The notes beneath the pieces were generated by a model that was not told the DNA's origin, made no database searches, and saw only the letters and a program-made list of their open reading frames with translations. DNA of 64,000 bases from Hanleya hanleyi. Taxonomy: Eukaryota > Mollusca > Polyplacophora > Lepidopleurida > Hanleyidae. The position numbers and the translations under genes are program-made. The stretch covers positions 1 to 64,000 of the forward strand of contig JAVTVY010019451.1 in NCBI GenBank assembly GCA_036873755.1, read 5' to 3'. This document shows positions 11,001 to 23,000 of this stretch, one piece after another. Within the stretch, counting starts at the first letter, position 1. Each line of letters opens with the position of its first letter.

Positions 11001-14000
11001 AGTTGATACATTAGGCAGACACGATGTGTTGCATACCAAAAGTGGGTCAACGGTCAAGGTCACTGTGACCCCGAACCCCGAAATCATGAGGGTGATAAAA
11101 ATCATGATTTTTTGTGTTCATTGACACATTAAGGGGAGATGATGTGTCATGTACATAAATTTAGGTCAATGCCACTGTGACCTCAAAATCAAGAAATCAG
11201 TAAAAGTTACATTTTCATATGCTTGTCAAAGACGAGGTCATGTAAGGCGATGGTGAATTCTGTCCATCTATCCGTCCATTAACATTTGTCCATGCGATAT
11301 CTCCAGTTTCAAGGTATGGATTGGTACCAAACTTTGGGCTACGTCACTCACATGGAGGAGCCATATTCAGTTTGAGATAAGTTTGAGATAAGTCAAAGAC
11401 CAAGGTCAGTCCCCCAAAACTGAATCCAGTTTATCTGACTAGATATACTTGTTAGGTTGGAATATTCAGAGTTTATCTCCCCTACATGTATATGACATTT
11501 GTCCTGTGAAGTTGTCTCCCATGTTTGATACATGTGAAAAACAGCTACATTTAGTTGAACTGTTGTGAAATTAAAGCCATGCATTTACTAATTTAACTGG
11601 GAGAGGGATCCTTTATGAACATTATACCTGTTTATTATAAAAGAACAAAGGTTTACTTTATCACTTTCTTCACATTTTTCTTCCTTCATGAACAATTTTC
11701 TCACCTGAAAGGAATCTATTTGAAGGAAAACTGCTATTTTCTTGTGTTTGACTATTGTTGATTTTAGTGAGGGATATGTGAGCTCTCAGCTCGTTTCTAG
11801 GTCGCCTATAGTTACTAAGAGTTAAGCCCATTTTATTTTGTCGTTCAATATAAGATGTGATATATCTTACATTCTCAGAAGCACAAAATCGTGGACCTTT
11901 CTCTGGATTGCTAAAGCTACCAGTTGGGATCAAGGGCATTAACCAACCTTGAAATTTGGACCAGCATAATTCCAGATGTATGGGCATATAGTTAAATTTA
12001 TTAACTAAAAGACACTGAAGGCTTCAAATATTGGGCCTTTATTGGCCCATTAAAAAAATAGAAAATAGAATCTCATTCCCATCCACACACTAGCTCTCAA
12101 GATAGGATTTACTAGTTGCAGCATCAGCAATTCAACATTGTCTCTGGTTTTGAAGTGCTCAGCAGCTTTAGGCAGTCAATTAGGCAGACACAACAAAGAA
12201 TGGCCAGTCAAAAGACCTGTGTTCACTAACCACCCATGGTCATCGGTTGTGTGGCAGATTATGTGAGAGTTCCGGCTAAATGATGCAGCCATATTATCTG
12301 ATATCCTCTATGTATCTTAATGTTTTTGAAGGTCTCAGTGACTGTGTTCTAGCTCTTGGCTTTGAGAAGATGGAAAGAGGATCAATAAAAGGAAAAGTGA
12401 GTGATTCCCCAAATTGTTCAAGTTCTCGTACTAACATTTTGCACCTTCCGGCAAATGTCGCGCGATTATAAAAGAGGCAGTTGTTATCCATAACAATTGT
12501 TCTTCCAGATCAGTTCTTCATCTTCTAAACTGCTACCATTACGGCTGTTTCAGACAAATTCAAGTTTACGTCTGCTGTGCATGTTTTATTTTAGGCAGCA
12601 ACACAACACAAATATGAGGTAATACAAAAAGTACTTTATTAATAACAATGTTCATTTGGCTTATTTGGGAGCAGACTCAATCCCACCAGCTGTGTTTGGT
12701 ATCACGACTCGAGTTGAGCAGACCCTGGGGGAACCCAGGTTGCAGTGGGATTGAGCACCACTGGCAACTGAGCCGGGTCTGGCACAACTGAGTGTGTTTG
12801 TTTTGACAGCACAACTCGAGTTGCACGGACCTACAGGTTGCAGTGGCGGACTTGAGCGCCACTGGCAACTGCATCGGGTCCGAGACAACTGAGTGTGTTT
12901 GGGGGCGTAAAAGTGGAGTCCTGTCCCTGCCGATGGTTGAGAAGGACGTAATGTATGCCCCTTTCCACCAATGGCTGAGAAGGATGTGGTGTGTGCCCTG
13001 TCCCTACCAATGGCTGGGAAGGTTGTGATGTGTTTCCTGTCCCTACCAATGGCCGGGAAGGATGTAATGTATGCCCTGTCCCTACCGATGGCCAGGAAGG
13101 GTGTGGTGCATGTCCTGTCCCTACCGATGGCTGGGAAGGATGTAATATATGCCCTGTCCCTACCAATGGCTAGGAAGGGTGTGATGAATGTCCTGTCCCT
13201 ACTGATGGCTGGGAAGGTATATTGATTGTATGTCCTGTCCCTACTGATGGCTGGGAAGGATGAAATGATTGCCCTGTCCCTACCGATGGCCGGGAAGGGT
13301 GTGGTGCATGTCCTGTCCCTACCGATGGCCGGGAAGGATGTAATGTATGCCCTGTCCCTACCGATGGCCAGGAAGGGAGTGGTGTATGTCCTGTCCCTAC
13401 CGATGGCCGGGAAGGTATATTGATGTATGTCCTGTCCCTACCGATGGCCGGGAACGATGTTGTGTATGACCTGTCCCTACCGATGGCTGGGAAGGTCGTA
13501 ATGTATGTATAATATGCCAGCTGGTAGGATAGGTCCTCTCCGAAGTAATATGGAAAGCGAGGTGGAAGTTAAGGGGAGGAGGTGGGATGATCTGACCATG
13601 AGCGATGCTGCAGGCAGAATGGCTGGGTTAGGAAAATTTCATACTGAAAGAGGGGAGTTTATCTGGATTATAAAATGATAAGAAGCAGGATACACAAATG
13701 TTGGGGAGATAACATCAAGGCATCTAAGATCAACAGAAAATAATGATCTGTTTGTTCCCAAGCCAAAATCAAATATGCTGACAAGAAGCTTGAGCTACAC
13801 AGGAGCCAAAATATGGAATTCGCTGGACAAGAAGCTAAGAGAGTCTCCCTCAGCTGGAGCCTTCAAACATCGACTGATAAAAATTCTTCAGCCAAAAAGC
13901 ATAAGTTAGCTGGATGCCATGATGTTAGATATATTATTATGTGTTTGATGTATACTTTGAATTTGGTTGAACTGTTTTCATATATATATTTAATGTACAT

Positions 14001-17000
14001 TGTTTGATTGTTTGTTAGAGGGCCTCTGGGAAGAACAGTTTACACAACTGACAGAGTAAATACTTGTATTTGTTACCCTCAGAAAATAAAGTAATATAAT
14101 ATATAATGGACTGTGTGCAAAATAAACACAGAGCCAAGAACAGCAAGAATGTACATAGCAGGCAGTCTGCAAAATAAACAATACTGTTGATCAACAATAC
14201 AATGTGAGCTGAGGAAATCAGACAGGCAATGGCCTTGAGAGATAAGGGCCAGATGTTGTGTAATAGTGTAGCTGCCCAAACCAGATTAAATAATAATATA
14301 CTTAATCCATCCGTGCATCTTCCAAAATAGACATTTGGGTAAAAATAGTATTTCGACTTTTGAACAAATAATCCCATATATTCAAGTAGACTGTATTAAA
14401 TCCGAGATTTTGCAAAACTAAGCCTGCTGAACTTTTAATTTTATTATTTATTTTCAGTGTTGAAGTTCTATGCTTATGTTTCAGTACACGGACAGAGCGA
14501 GACCCACAGAGAAATTTGTTGAGGCGATGGCAAATAACTGTGGAATCGATTCCTCTCCTGTCAATGCCCAACTTTTTGGTAATGCTGGCAAGGAATATAT
14601 GCAGAAATACGGTGAGCTATCAGAAATATTCCAATCATTATATTCAGCATGAATAATTAGGTGTTGATTAATTTTGTGGCGATAGTGGATGATCCAATTG
14701 TCCCACATTAAACCAACCAGGCTGTTTCCTATTCTTGTTTGTTCGCTAAATTTATCCGAGGTGGCAGCAGCGGTCATTGCCCTCCACTTTATGACCCTGT
14801 GCTCGATGCTGTCACGTAACCTCAGCACCCTTTGGTTCCAGCTCCTGTCACCTTGTCACTTTTACCAAGTCTCATCGTTATGTGGTTATAGGATTGCTCT
14901 GGAAAATAGTGAGATTCCTAATACATTGATCCTTAGCGTACATTAATGGGTTTTTACCTCTTGGTCAATTTTGGCATAGGGGTATGGTCATCATGAAGTA
15001 TGTCCGTCCGTCTGTACATATGTGAAGGAGATATCTGCAAAATCATTCCACTGATGAATTTCAAATTTGGCAAGCTTACTTACCTAGACAAGAACCAGAA
15101 GCCTGTCAAAAGTGCACTAGCTCATTCAGATAATTTTTCGGTTGCTAGGTCAACATAATAATATTTTTGTTATGATGATGATTTCTTTTTCATGCAGTTC
15201 ATCAGTCAAGATCCAGTCTCTGGTATATCATACCTATACATGTACATTTCAGAGGAATGAAATATATTATATGACTTTCATATTAAATTGCCACAAGCGT
15301 AAGATTCTGTTCTTAACGTGACTATTTTTAAGCAAATTATAACGCAATAATTAAAAAAACTGAATCATCATATCTGTTTCAAAAGTTTGTGTCTTTGTTT
15401 TCTTCCCAGCCAAACAACTTTCCTGTCCGTAGCCAAACAACCTTAAAAATTACCATCTATATACTAAGCCGATATATAGTTGCAAAACGCAAGAGAGGTT
15501 GAACACCTCCCTTGTAAGACTGACCAGTTTCCACAATGCGACATTGAATATGGAAGCATTGTCGTCTTTTAGCGTCATTGGGGCTGGGAAGACTCTTAGA
15601 AATTATGCCAAAAGTCATCATCGGGGTTGGGACAAGGAATTAATTTGTCGTCTTTTGGCATCATTGGTACCGAATGAGTTAAGAAAGAGCTCAAGGCGGT
15701 GGAGTGTTTGGCCCGAGCCCGGCTACGAACCTTCAGCAACCTTTTGTACATGACACAGGTGTCACACGTCACTGCCCTGCAGCGTACGGCAGACGACGCT
15801 GTTTCCCCGTTGCACTCCATGGACGCGGAACTGATTCCGAAGCCCGCTCCCGGCTGGCAATGGGGAACCGCTGTCGGTCCCTCAGGCATCCCCAAAGTTC
15901 TACCAATGTATGCAGTTGGCTACTGCAACAGGGTTGAACCTTCTGATAAAGGTGATAGCCAGGGTGCAAATTGTTTGATGGCGACTCGACTGGGTAACAA
16001 GGACCACTTGCAGAACCTCTTGAACTTACCTCTCGGTAAGGAAGATCTGTTCACCGACGGACTCAAAGTAGGTTTGCTAGGCTGTTTTTATATGTCATTT
16101 TATCTGTCCTGATATATCTCTCTAACTGTTCGCATAGGCCTGATAAAGTAATAAAATCTCATTAGATTGACTTACCATCATGAATTGTGCTGTAAATTGC
16201 CCATACTTGTTCAAAAAAGTGGACACGAATTCGCCAAATCGTCTATGGCGTACAACACGGGAGCAACTGCAGGAAGCTGCGTGAAGGATGGGAGATAAAT
16301 CTGGCAGACCAAAGAAACGATCCCCTGTCGTGTTTCTTTTGCCTGCATTCGGCGACCTTTGTTCTCCATCTGTTCGAGACTAGCAAACTCGCTAACATTG
16401 GCCAATTTTCTTCGGAATCTCCCGAGTGAAATATCGGCGAAATTCTCCGAGAATTTCCGATTGAAAGGCATATATATATATATATTTAAATAGCCAATAC
16501 AAAATCAATTACGCACCACAATGGTTAGGTTTGTACCTCCGAATTCACTGTTGAAAAATACGGAGAAATATTTCCTCCATGAATATACTGGTTTAATGGG
16601 ATTCCTTCATAAACTTGATTTTATATTGAATTTTATTTGAACTTTCTGCTTAATTAAAATATGCCCTCTATCATTCATTCAACAAATTTCCAGCCTAAAC
16701 TGCCACCACCTTACCATAACTTAGCAAATAATCGAAATTTATAATATTCCGCAATTTTTAAACCAAAAATCGTTTAATTTCCATGTTTGGATATGCATCA
16801 TTTTGTTAATTTTACTTATGGAATTTTTTATTGAAAAACGCCGCGATTACCTCCCTTAGTTGGAACTCTTTTGGCAATCAAAAATGACCACGAATGAGAA
16901 GTCGATAGAGGGTCCTCTAATCTGTCTGATTACAGCATGCATCCTTCAAGTTTAGTGAGTATATATGTGTGCAAATGTATCCTTGAACGTTATATTCTAA

Positions 17001-20000
17001 TATTGAGATTTATTTATTGCCTATCAAGCCAAACCATGCTATAAATTGCTCATGAAATAAAACAATAGATGTTGTTTTTTCGTCTTCAAATTCTGATACT
17101 TTTCACATGGCGACACTTTGAATGACGTCATATGGCTAGCCCACTCAAAGCTTATGCTGCTGAAGGTCACGTTGATTCTCAGGAGCTTTTGTCCATTGTC
17201 TAGCAACACCAGACCCTTACTAAGGAGAAGCGCAAAGCCAGTGTTTCCAAGCTGAGACTTCCTCCAGCTCTTCAAAGCCCAAGAAAGCCAGAAGAGGCAA
17301 TTGTGGCAAGGGGAAGGGCAAGAAGGAATCTGGGAACTCGTAGGAAGGTAGGTAGGGTAGGGTAGGAAGCACAACTGACATGTCAGTGCACGCTCCTCCA
17401 ATGCCCAGGATGCCAAACCAGCTCAACACGAGTTTGGGGGGGGGCCCCCACCGGGTGTGACACTGCTGTGTAGCTGCATGGAGCTGCCTGTCGGTTCAGT
17501 CAAGCGTAGACAGCCTAGAGTCAGATTGTCGCCGAAGGATACCAAACTGTTCTCCTCTGTTGACAGGGACCCCACTGGTGACCCAGCTTCCTCAAGACTT
17601 CCGTCACATTTTAATCATATGGAGCGAGGTAGCTTCCCTCCTCTAAACAAAGTGGCTGTAAGAGAGGCGAATCACCCGGCAACGAATCTGGGGTTTAACA
17701 CCAGGATGTTTTTGGTGTCCGAGAAAACCAAGGGATGGCGACCGGTCCTCAATCTACGGTCACTCAACTGTTACATTTGCAACAAGAGATTCAAGATGGA
17801 AACTCTTCGATCTGTACAAGTCGGCTTGCGGATCGGCATGTGGGCCACCACAATAGATTTGAAGGATGTATACTTTGATGTATACACTCGGACTTCAAAC
17901 AGTACCTATGGTTCGCCATCGATGGCAAGATTTCACAATTCCAAGCGTTACTGTTCGGAATTACATCTGCCCCTCTGATTTTCACACGGGTAGTGGATGT
18001 CCCGGGCCGGCCATTATATTCCATGTGCTCCTCAGCAGCTGGATGGTCAACATTCTCAAGTCAGCGATGGCTCCATGTGGAAACAGTTGCTCATACATCT
18101 GGGTCGATTGGTCAGTCTGGGAGAAGTGGTCAACTACAGTCCACTTGACGCAGACACATCCAAATGTAATGTTGTTCTGGAAACAGAGCACAGGTCATTT
18201 GAACCAACCTATCTTGATAGACTCAAATCTATCATCAGCCCTCAGCTGGTGGCGGAACTGGGACAACTTCCGCATGGGGGCCTTGTTGCATCCACCAGAA
18301 TCGAGTCTAGCCCTATATACGCACGCCTCCAAGGATGGCTGGGGAGCACATCTGGACAAGAACCTGGCAGAAGGAATGTGGACCACACAGGAAAAGATCA
18401 ATCTCTTGGAGATGAGAGCCTGCCATCATCCTAGCGTTGAAATGGTTTCTCCCACACGTTTGGGAGGAAGTTGTTCTGGTACGATCGGACAGCTCCAAAG
18501 TGATTTCTTACATTTATAAACAAGCAGGGAGGGACCAGATCCCAGCTATGTTTCATGACCTGGGGTTTTTTCCAGTGGTGCATCACGCACCAGGTGACCC
18601 TATGAGCGATGCATATTCCAGGCATCCAGAACGTGATACGGACTCTCTGTCTCGTCAACAGAGAGATCATCCGACGACTGAAATCAGTGGTTGACCCCTC
18701 ATGTGGACCTATTTGCCATGAAGGACAACTAAAAGCTCCGAATATATGTGAGCCCGTTCCTGGATCCAATGGCTCATGCTGTGGCCTCCCTAGCGGTCCC
18801 ATGGTCAGGAATGTATGCTTACGCGTATCCTCTGACCATACTGATTCCAATGGGTCTCAAAGAAGATCGAGACCATGAATTGTCAAGTCATTCTAATTGC
18901 TCCTTCCTGGCTGACTCGATTGTGGTTCATGAGTCTCCTCGACCTAGTCATAGACTAACGATGCATTCTGCCGGACCATTCATACCTTCTCACACAATAC
19001 CCGGGCCTCGCATTCACGACAACCCAGGGATGTTCAAATTGACTCCCTGTAATCTGTCATCAACTCTCGACATCGGGAGCGCTTTTCTCAACAAGCTGCC
19101 TCTCTCATGGCGTAGTGTAGATGGCCCTCCACTAGACGGGTTTATAACTCTAAACTCAGTCTGTTCTCGGAGTGGTGCGAGAGAAACAATAAGAGAGAAG
19201 TAGCAGACTTCTTCATAATATTTATACGAAGAAAAGGGACTACAACCAGTCACAATATCTGGTTACCAGTTTGTCAATGCTACAATCTACCATAGTTTTG
19301 GAGACAGGTCTAAGGTTACACAGAGCAAACCATATATGACCTCATCAAAGGCATGTTCCACCTACGACCTCAGGTGAAGAAACTGCCTCCTGCATAGAAC
19401 CTCGAATAGGTCCTTAATGCACTTACGAGACCACCTTTCGAGCCCATGGGTCAGGCCAGCCTTAAGATCTTGACACTCAAGACTGTATTTCTTGTCGCTG
19501 TGGCATCCACTCGGCGGAGATCTGAAATCCATGCGCCCTCCACCGAGAAAGATCGCTTACATTTTACAGGTGAAGGTCTGCTACTTCAGCTGCAGGCTGA
19601 CTTGGTTCCAAAAACGGAGACTATCAAACATAGCGCAAAACCACTGGTTTTTGCTGACCTGCTATAAATTCTTGTGTGCGGTGCGTGCTGTGAAGTACTA
19701 TATCGAAGCTACCAAACACCTTCGAACTTCAGACAATCATTTGTAGATTATATACTCATCAGATCAATAACCACAAACCGGTACAGCTGCCCAGACTACA
19801 GATTTTGTTTTCGCCAAAGCTCATGAGACCCGACTGGTAGACATTTTGGAAGCATTATTTAAGGGAGCTTGACATTTAGTGACATTATGGATGTTGCTCA
19901 GTGGAGATCTGAGGCTACAAATGTACTTTCATAAAGTATTATGTCATGGGCTCTTCTACGTCGACAGCTAGCATTGAAACTGTCATGAACAGACTGAGCA

Positions 20001-23000
20001 ATACCGCACACACTATTCCGGTACCTTCCATTAGAAAGTGTGTTTCGAGCACTCCTGTCCAAAGGGACCCGTCTGACACCAATGCGGATGCATCCTCTGG
20101 GAACGAGCCTCGGCCAGTGTCAAGAAAGCATTAAGTGAGTATTCTAAAGCATCTGCTTGATCTTTAGCATTGAACGCATAGGGAGATTGCTGTCCTATAT
20201 TGGACGATATAGTACCCTTTCTCACGTGACTCTATTCCAAAATGGATCTATTCCAAATACGATTTGGATGGGGTGCATAGGTTATCGCACCGTCTGCTCC
20301 ATATTAGATGGCTATAAGTGAGAATTACTCGCGATTTTCGACTTGCAATAGATTACTGACTACATTTATCTGTTTTCTCTTAGTTTTGAGACTCAAAATC
20401 TTACAAATGTTAATTATTTCTCATGATTCTTGTCGTTTCGCGAGTCTGCATATCCGAGGGCGTGACAATCGTAGTGAATTTATGAATGACGCACGTGCAG
20501 AAATCGCAACATTGCATTGATGACAGCCGTCACTCAAATATAGCTTTCCGTCGGACCGCTGTTCACAGGAGGCGATGCACCTGTTTCAGCTAAGTTATGA
20601 TGATATATGGGGCTGTAAATTGCTTGGCAACTCGACAGAAAATTTCAGGGAGTGTATATCTTATCTCGTGTAATGAAAAATCCTCCAGAATTTTCAGAAT
20701 CCATCACAATCATTCGGTAGTGCTCTTGTATCGACTGCGCTGCTCGAGCATGTCGAGGGCGGAGTCAGTAAAACTGTGATGGCAAGTGTCTCGAGGTCGT
20801 ACATATCAACGCCGTAATCGGTGTGGGATAATTATTGGAATCTGATTTAAATGATTCGTCATCGCACATAAGATCGCGTCCACATGGTGTTTGTAATTTT
20901 TAAGGGAAGAGTAAACATTGTCTCTGCACTGAAATACAGAAATATCATTCCCTGAGTTGATCACGCCCCTCGCCTGAGAGAATAGACCGGCCCCAGTGGA
21001 ACACCAGAAAAGATTATTTGGACGGGTCTACCAGAGTTTGTTGTCAGGGGTAAATTGAATTTCAAATGAGTACTATGACCACATTTATTCCTTTATTTTT
21101 AGCACTGGTAACATTTGTAAAAGATGCTTTAGAATAGAAATAAATGTTACTTTTCTGTCCTCTAACTGCCAAGATAATGGATGGTAAAACGGAATTGCCT
21201 TTATGTTTTAGGACTCAGCCTGCGGCTTCGTCGCAAAACAATAGGCAATTCCGTTTTACCATCCATTATCTTGGCAGTTAGAGGACAGAAAAGTAACATT
21301 TATTTCTTAATTATAAGTCGTCCCATCTATACCCTTTGTATATTTGCTCAATATATTAGGGTTTACCCTAGCAGGTGATGCCACAAGAAATCTTGAACTT
21401 TCACCAGGGTGGTGCCCCACTGGAGTTATCAGGTAACAGAGAGATCTGGGTTATCTGGGTTGACGGCCTGGGCACTCTCGAAATTGATGCAGCATCTACC
21501 TAATATCTTTGGTTGGCCAACCTGCCGGGGTTCCCACAAATTTTAGGGTTCCCCAACAGTATTGCATAATATTAATTATTATGCACAAGATAAGTATAAG
21601 GTGTCTTGATATAAAATGAGAAGGGTTTTTGTAACCTCCCATTTTATTAAAGACCCTTATATTCACCTTGCGGTCCCACCTCCCACCCACACTTTTAATC
21701 AAAGACGGGGGAAGCACATAAATGATATGACATGACATGATATGCTTGTTACAGAACAAAACTGAGGCCTGACGTCTTTGAGAGTGTTATACCTAGGTGC
21801 ATAGGATAAATATGTCGTGACCATATTTCCATAATAACACCACAGTTATGTGAAAAATAATAATATAAGAACTATTCCCACTGGTTCTATTTTGTTAACC
21901 TCCAGTTTTCACATGACTGAGTGGAGAATTTCTCATTTCATCGTTAGGTTGTCAAGTTCAAATTGAATGAAGTATGTATGGACAACTCCTGAACTTCACA
22001 ATTCAACCAATTACAATCCATTTCAAGACTGTGGATCTGGGGTAATCACCAAACAATGGCCAGACTTGACTGTCGTAAGGACAGGTACATGTAGTCAAGC
22101 TTTAAAACAGCTTCATATTCAAAAAGCTGGTCTTGCTGTTATAATATGTTAATATTGTGGTATTTCACAGGAGTAAAGGCTGAAACTTTAGGGAAGATCG
22201 CATGGAAGAACCACAAACATTCTGTCAATAACCCGTGAGTATTTTTGTTACTTTCAGTGCTGTGTATGCAATAAATTGTACATTCTAACCAGTGAGTGAG
22301 TGAATAGAATTTAAAGTCGCTTTGAACAATATTTCAGCTATATCATGACGAACCAACTAAGCACCACCCAGCCCAGTTGTGTTCCTGCTACTTCAAAGAA
22401 GAAATCTTTGAAGCAGCACAGAACCAGACACCTTCCATCCACCCTATAAAACACGGAGGACAGCGCACAAGACACAGACAGGACGCTCACATGGTGCAAT
22501 AAAGACAACATTCTAACGAACTTACCCTGGAGCTGACATCATCACTATTTAGCTGTACATTACATTGTAGTTGTATAATAAAATTCGATTTCAATCCTTG
22601 AGCACCATGGCAACAGCCCAAGTAACCCAATTATGCTGAAATGGTCACCTTTGTTTCAATCTACCCCTGTAACAAGGACAATAACCACAGTACATTTTCA
22701 TGTATTGCAGATATTCCCAGTTTCGAGATGAGTATACCCTGGATCAAATCATGGCATCTCCCAAAATATCTGATCCTCTGACAAAACTTCAGTGTTGGTA
22801 AGCATTCTAGCAGATATCTGGAGCTAAAACTTCAGTGTTTGTATTATTCTAGCAGATCTCTGTGGACAGAACTTCAGTATTGATACATTATGTACTCTAG
22901 CAGATCTCTGTGGACAATTCTTCAGTGTTGGTATTATGGTGAATTTTTTTGCCATATGATCGAGATTACAACAACATCAACATGGAAATAAACAATATCC

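Larger units (their letters stand above)
8022..12331 (+). other. SCPx intron with several repeats
   Basis: No exon is seen in this 4.3 kb intron. It holds a small hairpin MITE (8434-8563), a TA-flanked inverted-repeat element (8639-9799) with a 21-bp minisatellite, and an AGGTCA-rich tandem repeat (about 10080-11360). The remainder is AT-rich. Confidence 0.7.
12397..14484 (+). other. SCPx intron with minisatellite and LINE tail
   Basis: It contains the 39-bp minisatellite (12920-13503) and a LINE 3' fragment (13690-14100). Near 12690-12890, two loose copies of a 'gttgcagtgg..gagc.ccactggcaactg' segment occur. No other exon is seen. Confidence 0.7.
17140..20135 (+). mobile_element. Decayed DIRS-type retrotransposon (element 2)
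   Basis: A basic gag end ([15 protein letters not shown], about 17285) is followed by RT, RNase H and tyrosine recombinase in the DIRS order, all broken by frameshifts. I could not find terminal inverted repeats or an internal complementary region, so the borders are only approximate. It lies in the same orientation as the SCPx gene and belongs to a different lineage from element 1, judging by the recombinase block wording. Confidence 0.75.
14612..22170 (+). other. Large SCPx intron (7.6 kb)
   Basis: It holds a dispersed repeat (about 14945-15245, also at 27990-28390), an unexplained GC-richer patch with open frames (15480-16112), a decayed DIRS element (17140-20135), and the perfect 63-bp palindrome (21138-21305). 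A segment at 21840-22020 recurs at 28990-29220. No host exon is seen. Confidence 0.7.

Noticed and set aside
12831..13225. Protein-coding frames over the 39-bp minisatellite
   Set aside because: They are open only because the period is a multiple of three; no splice or homology support.
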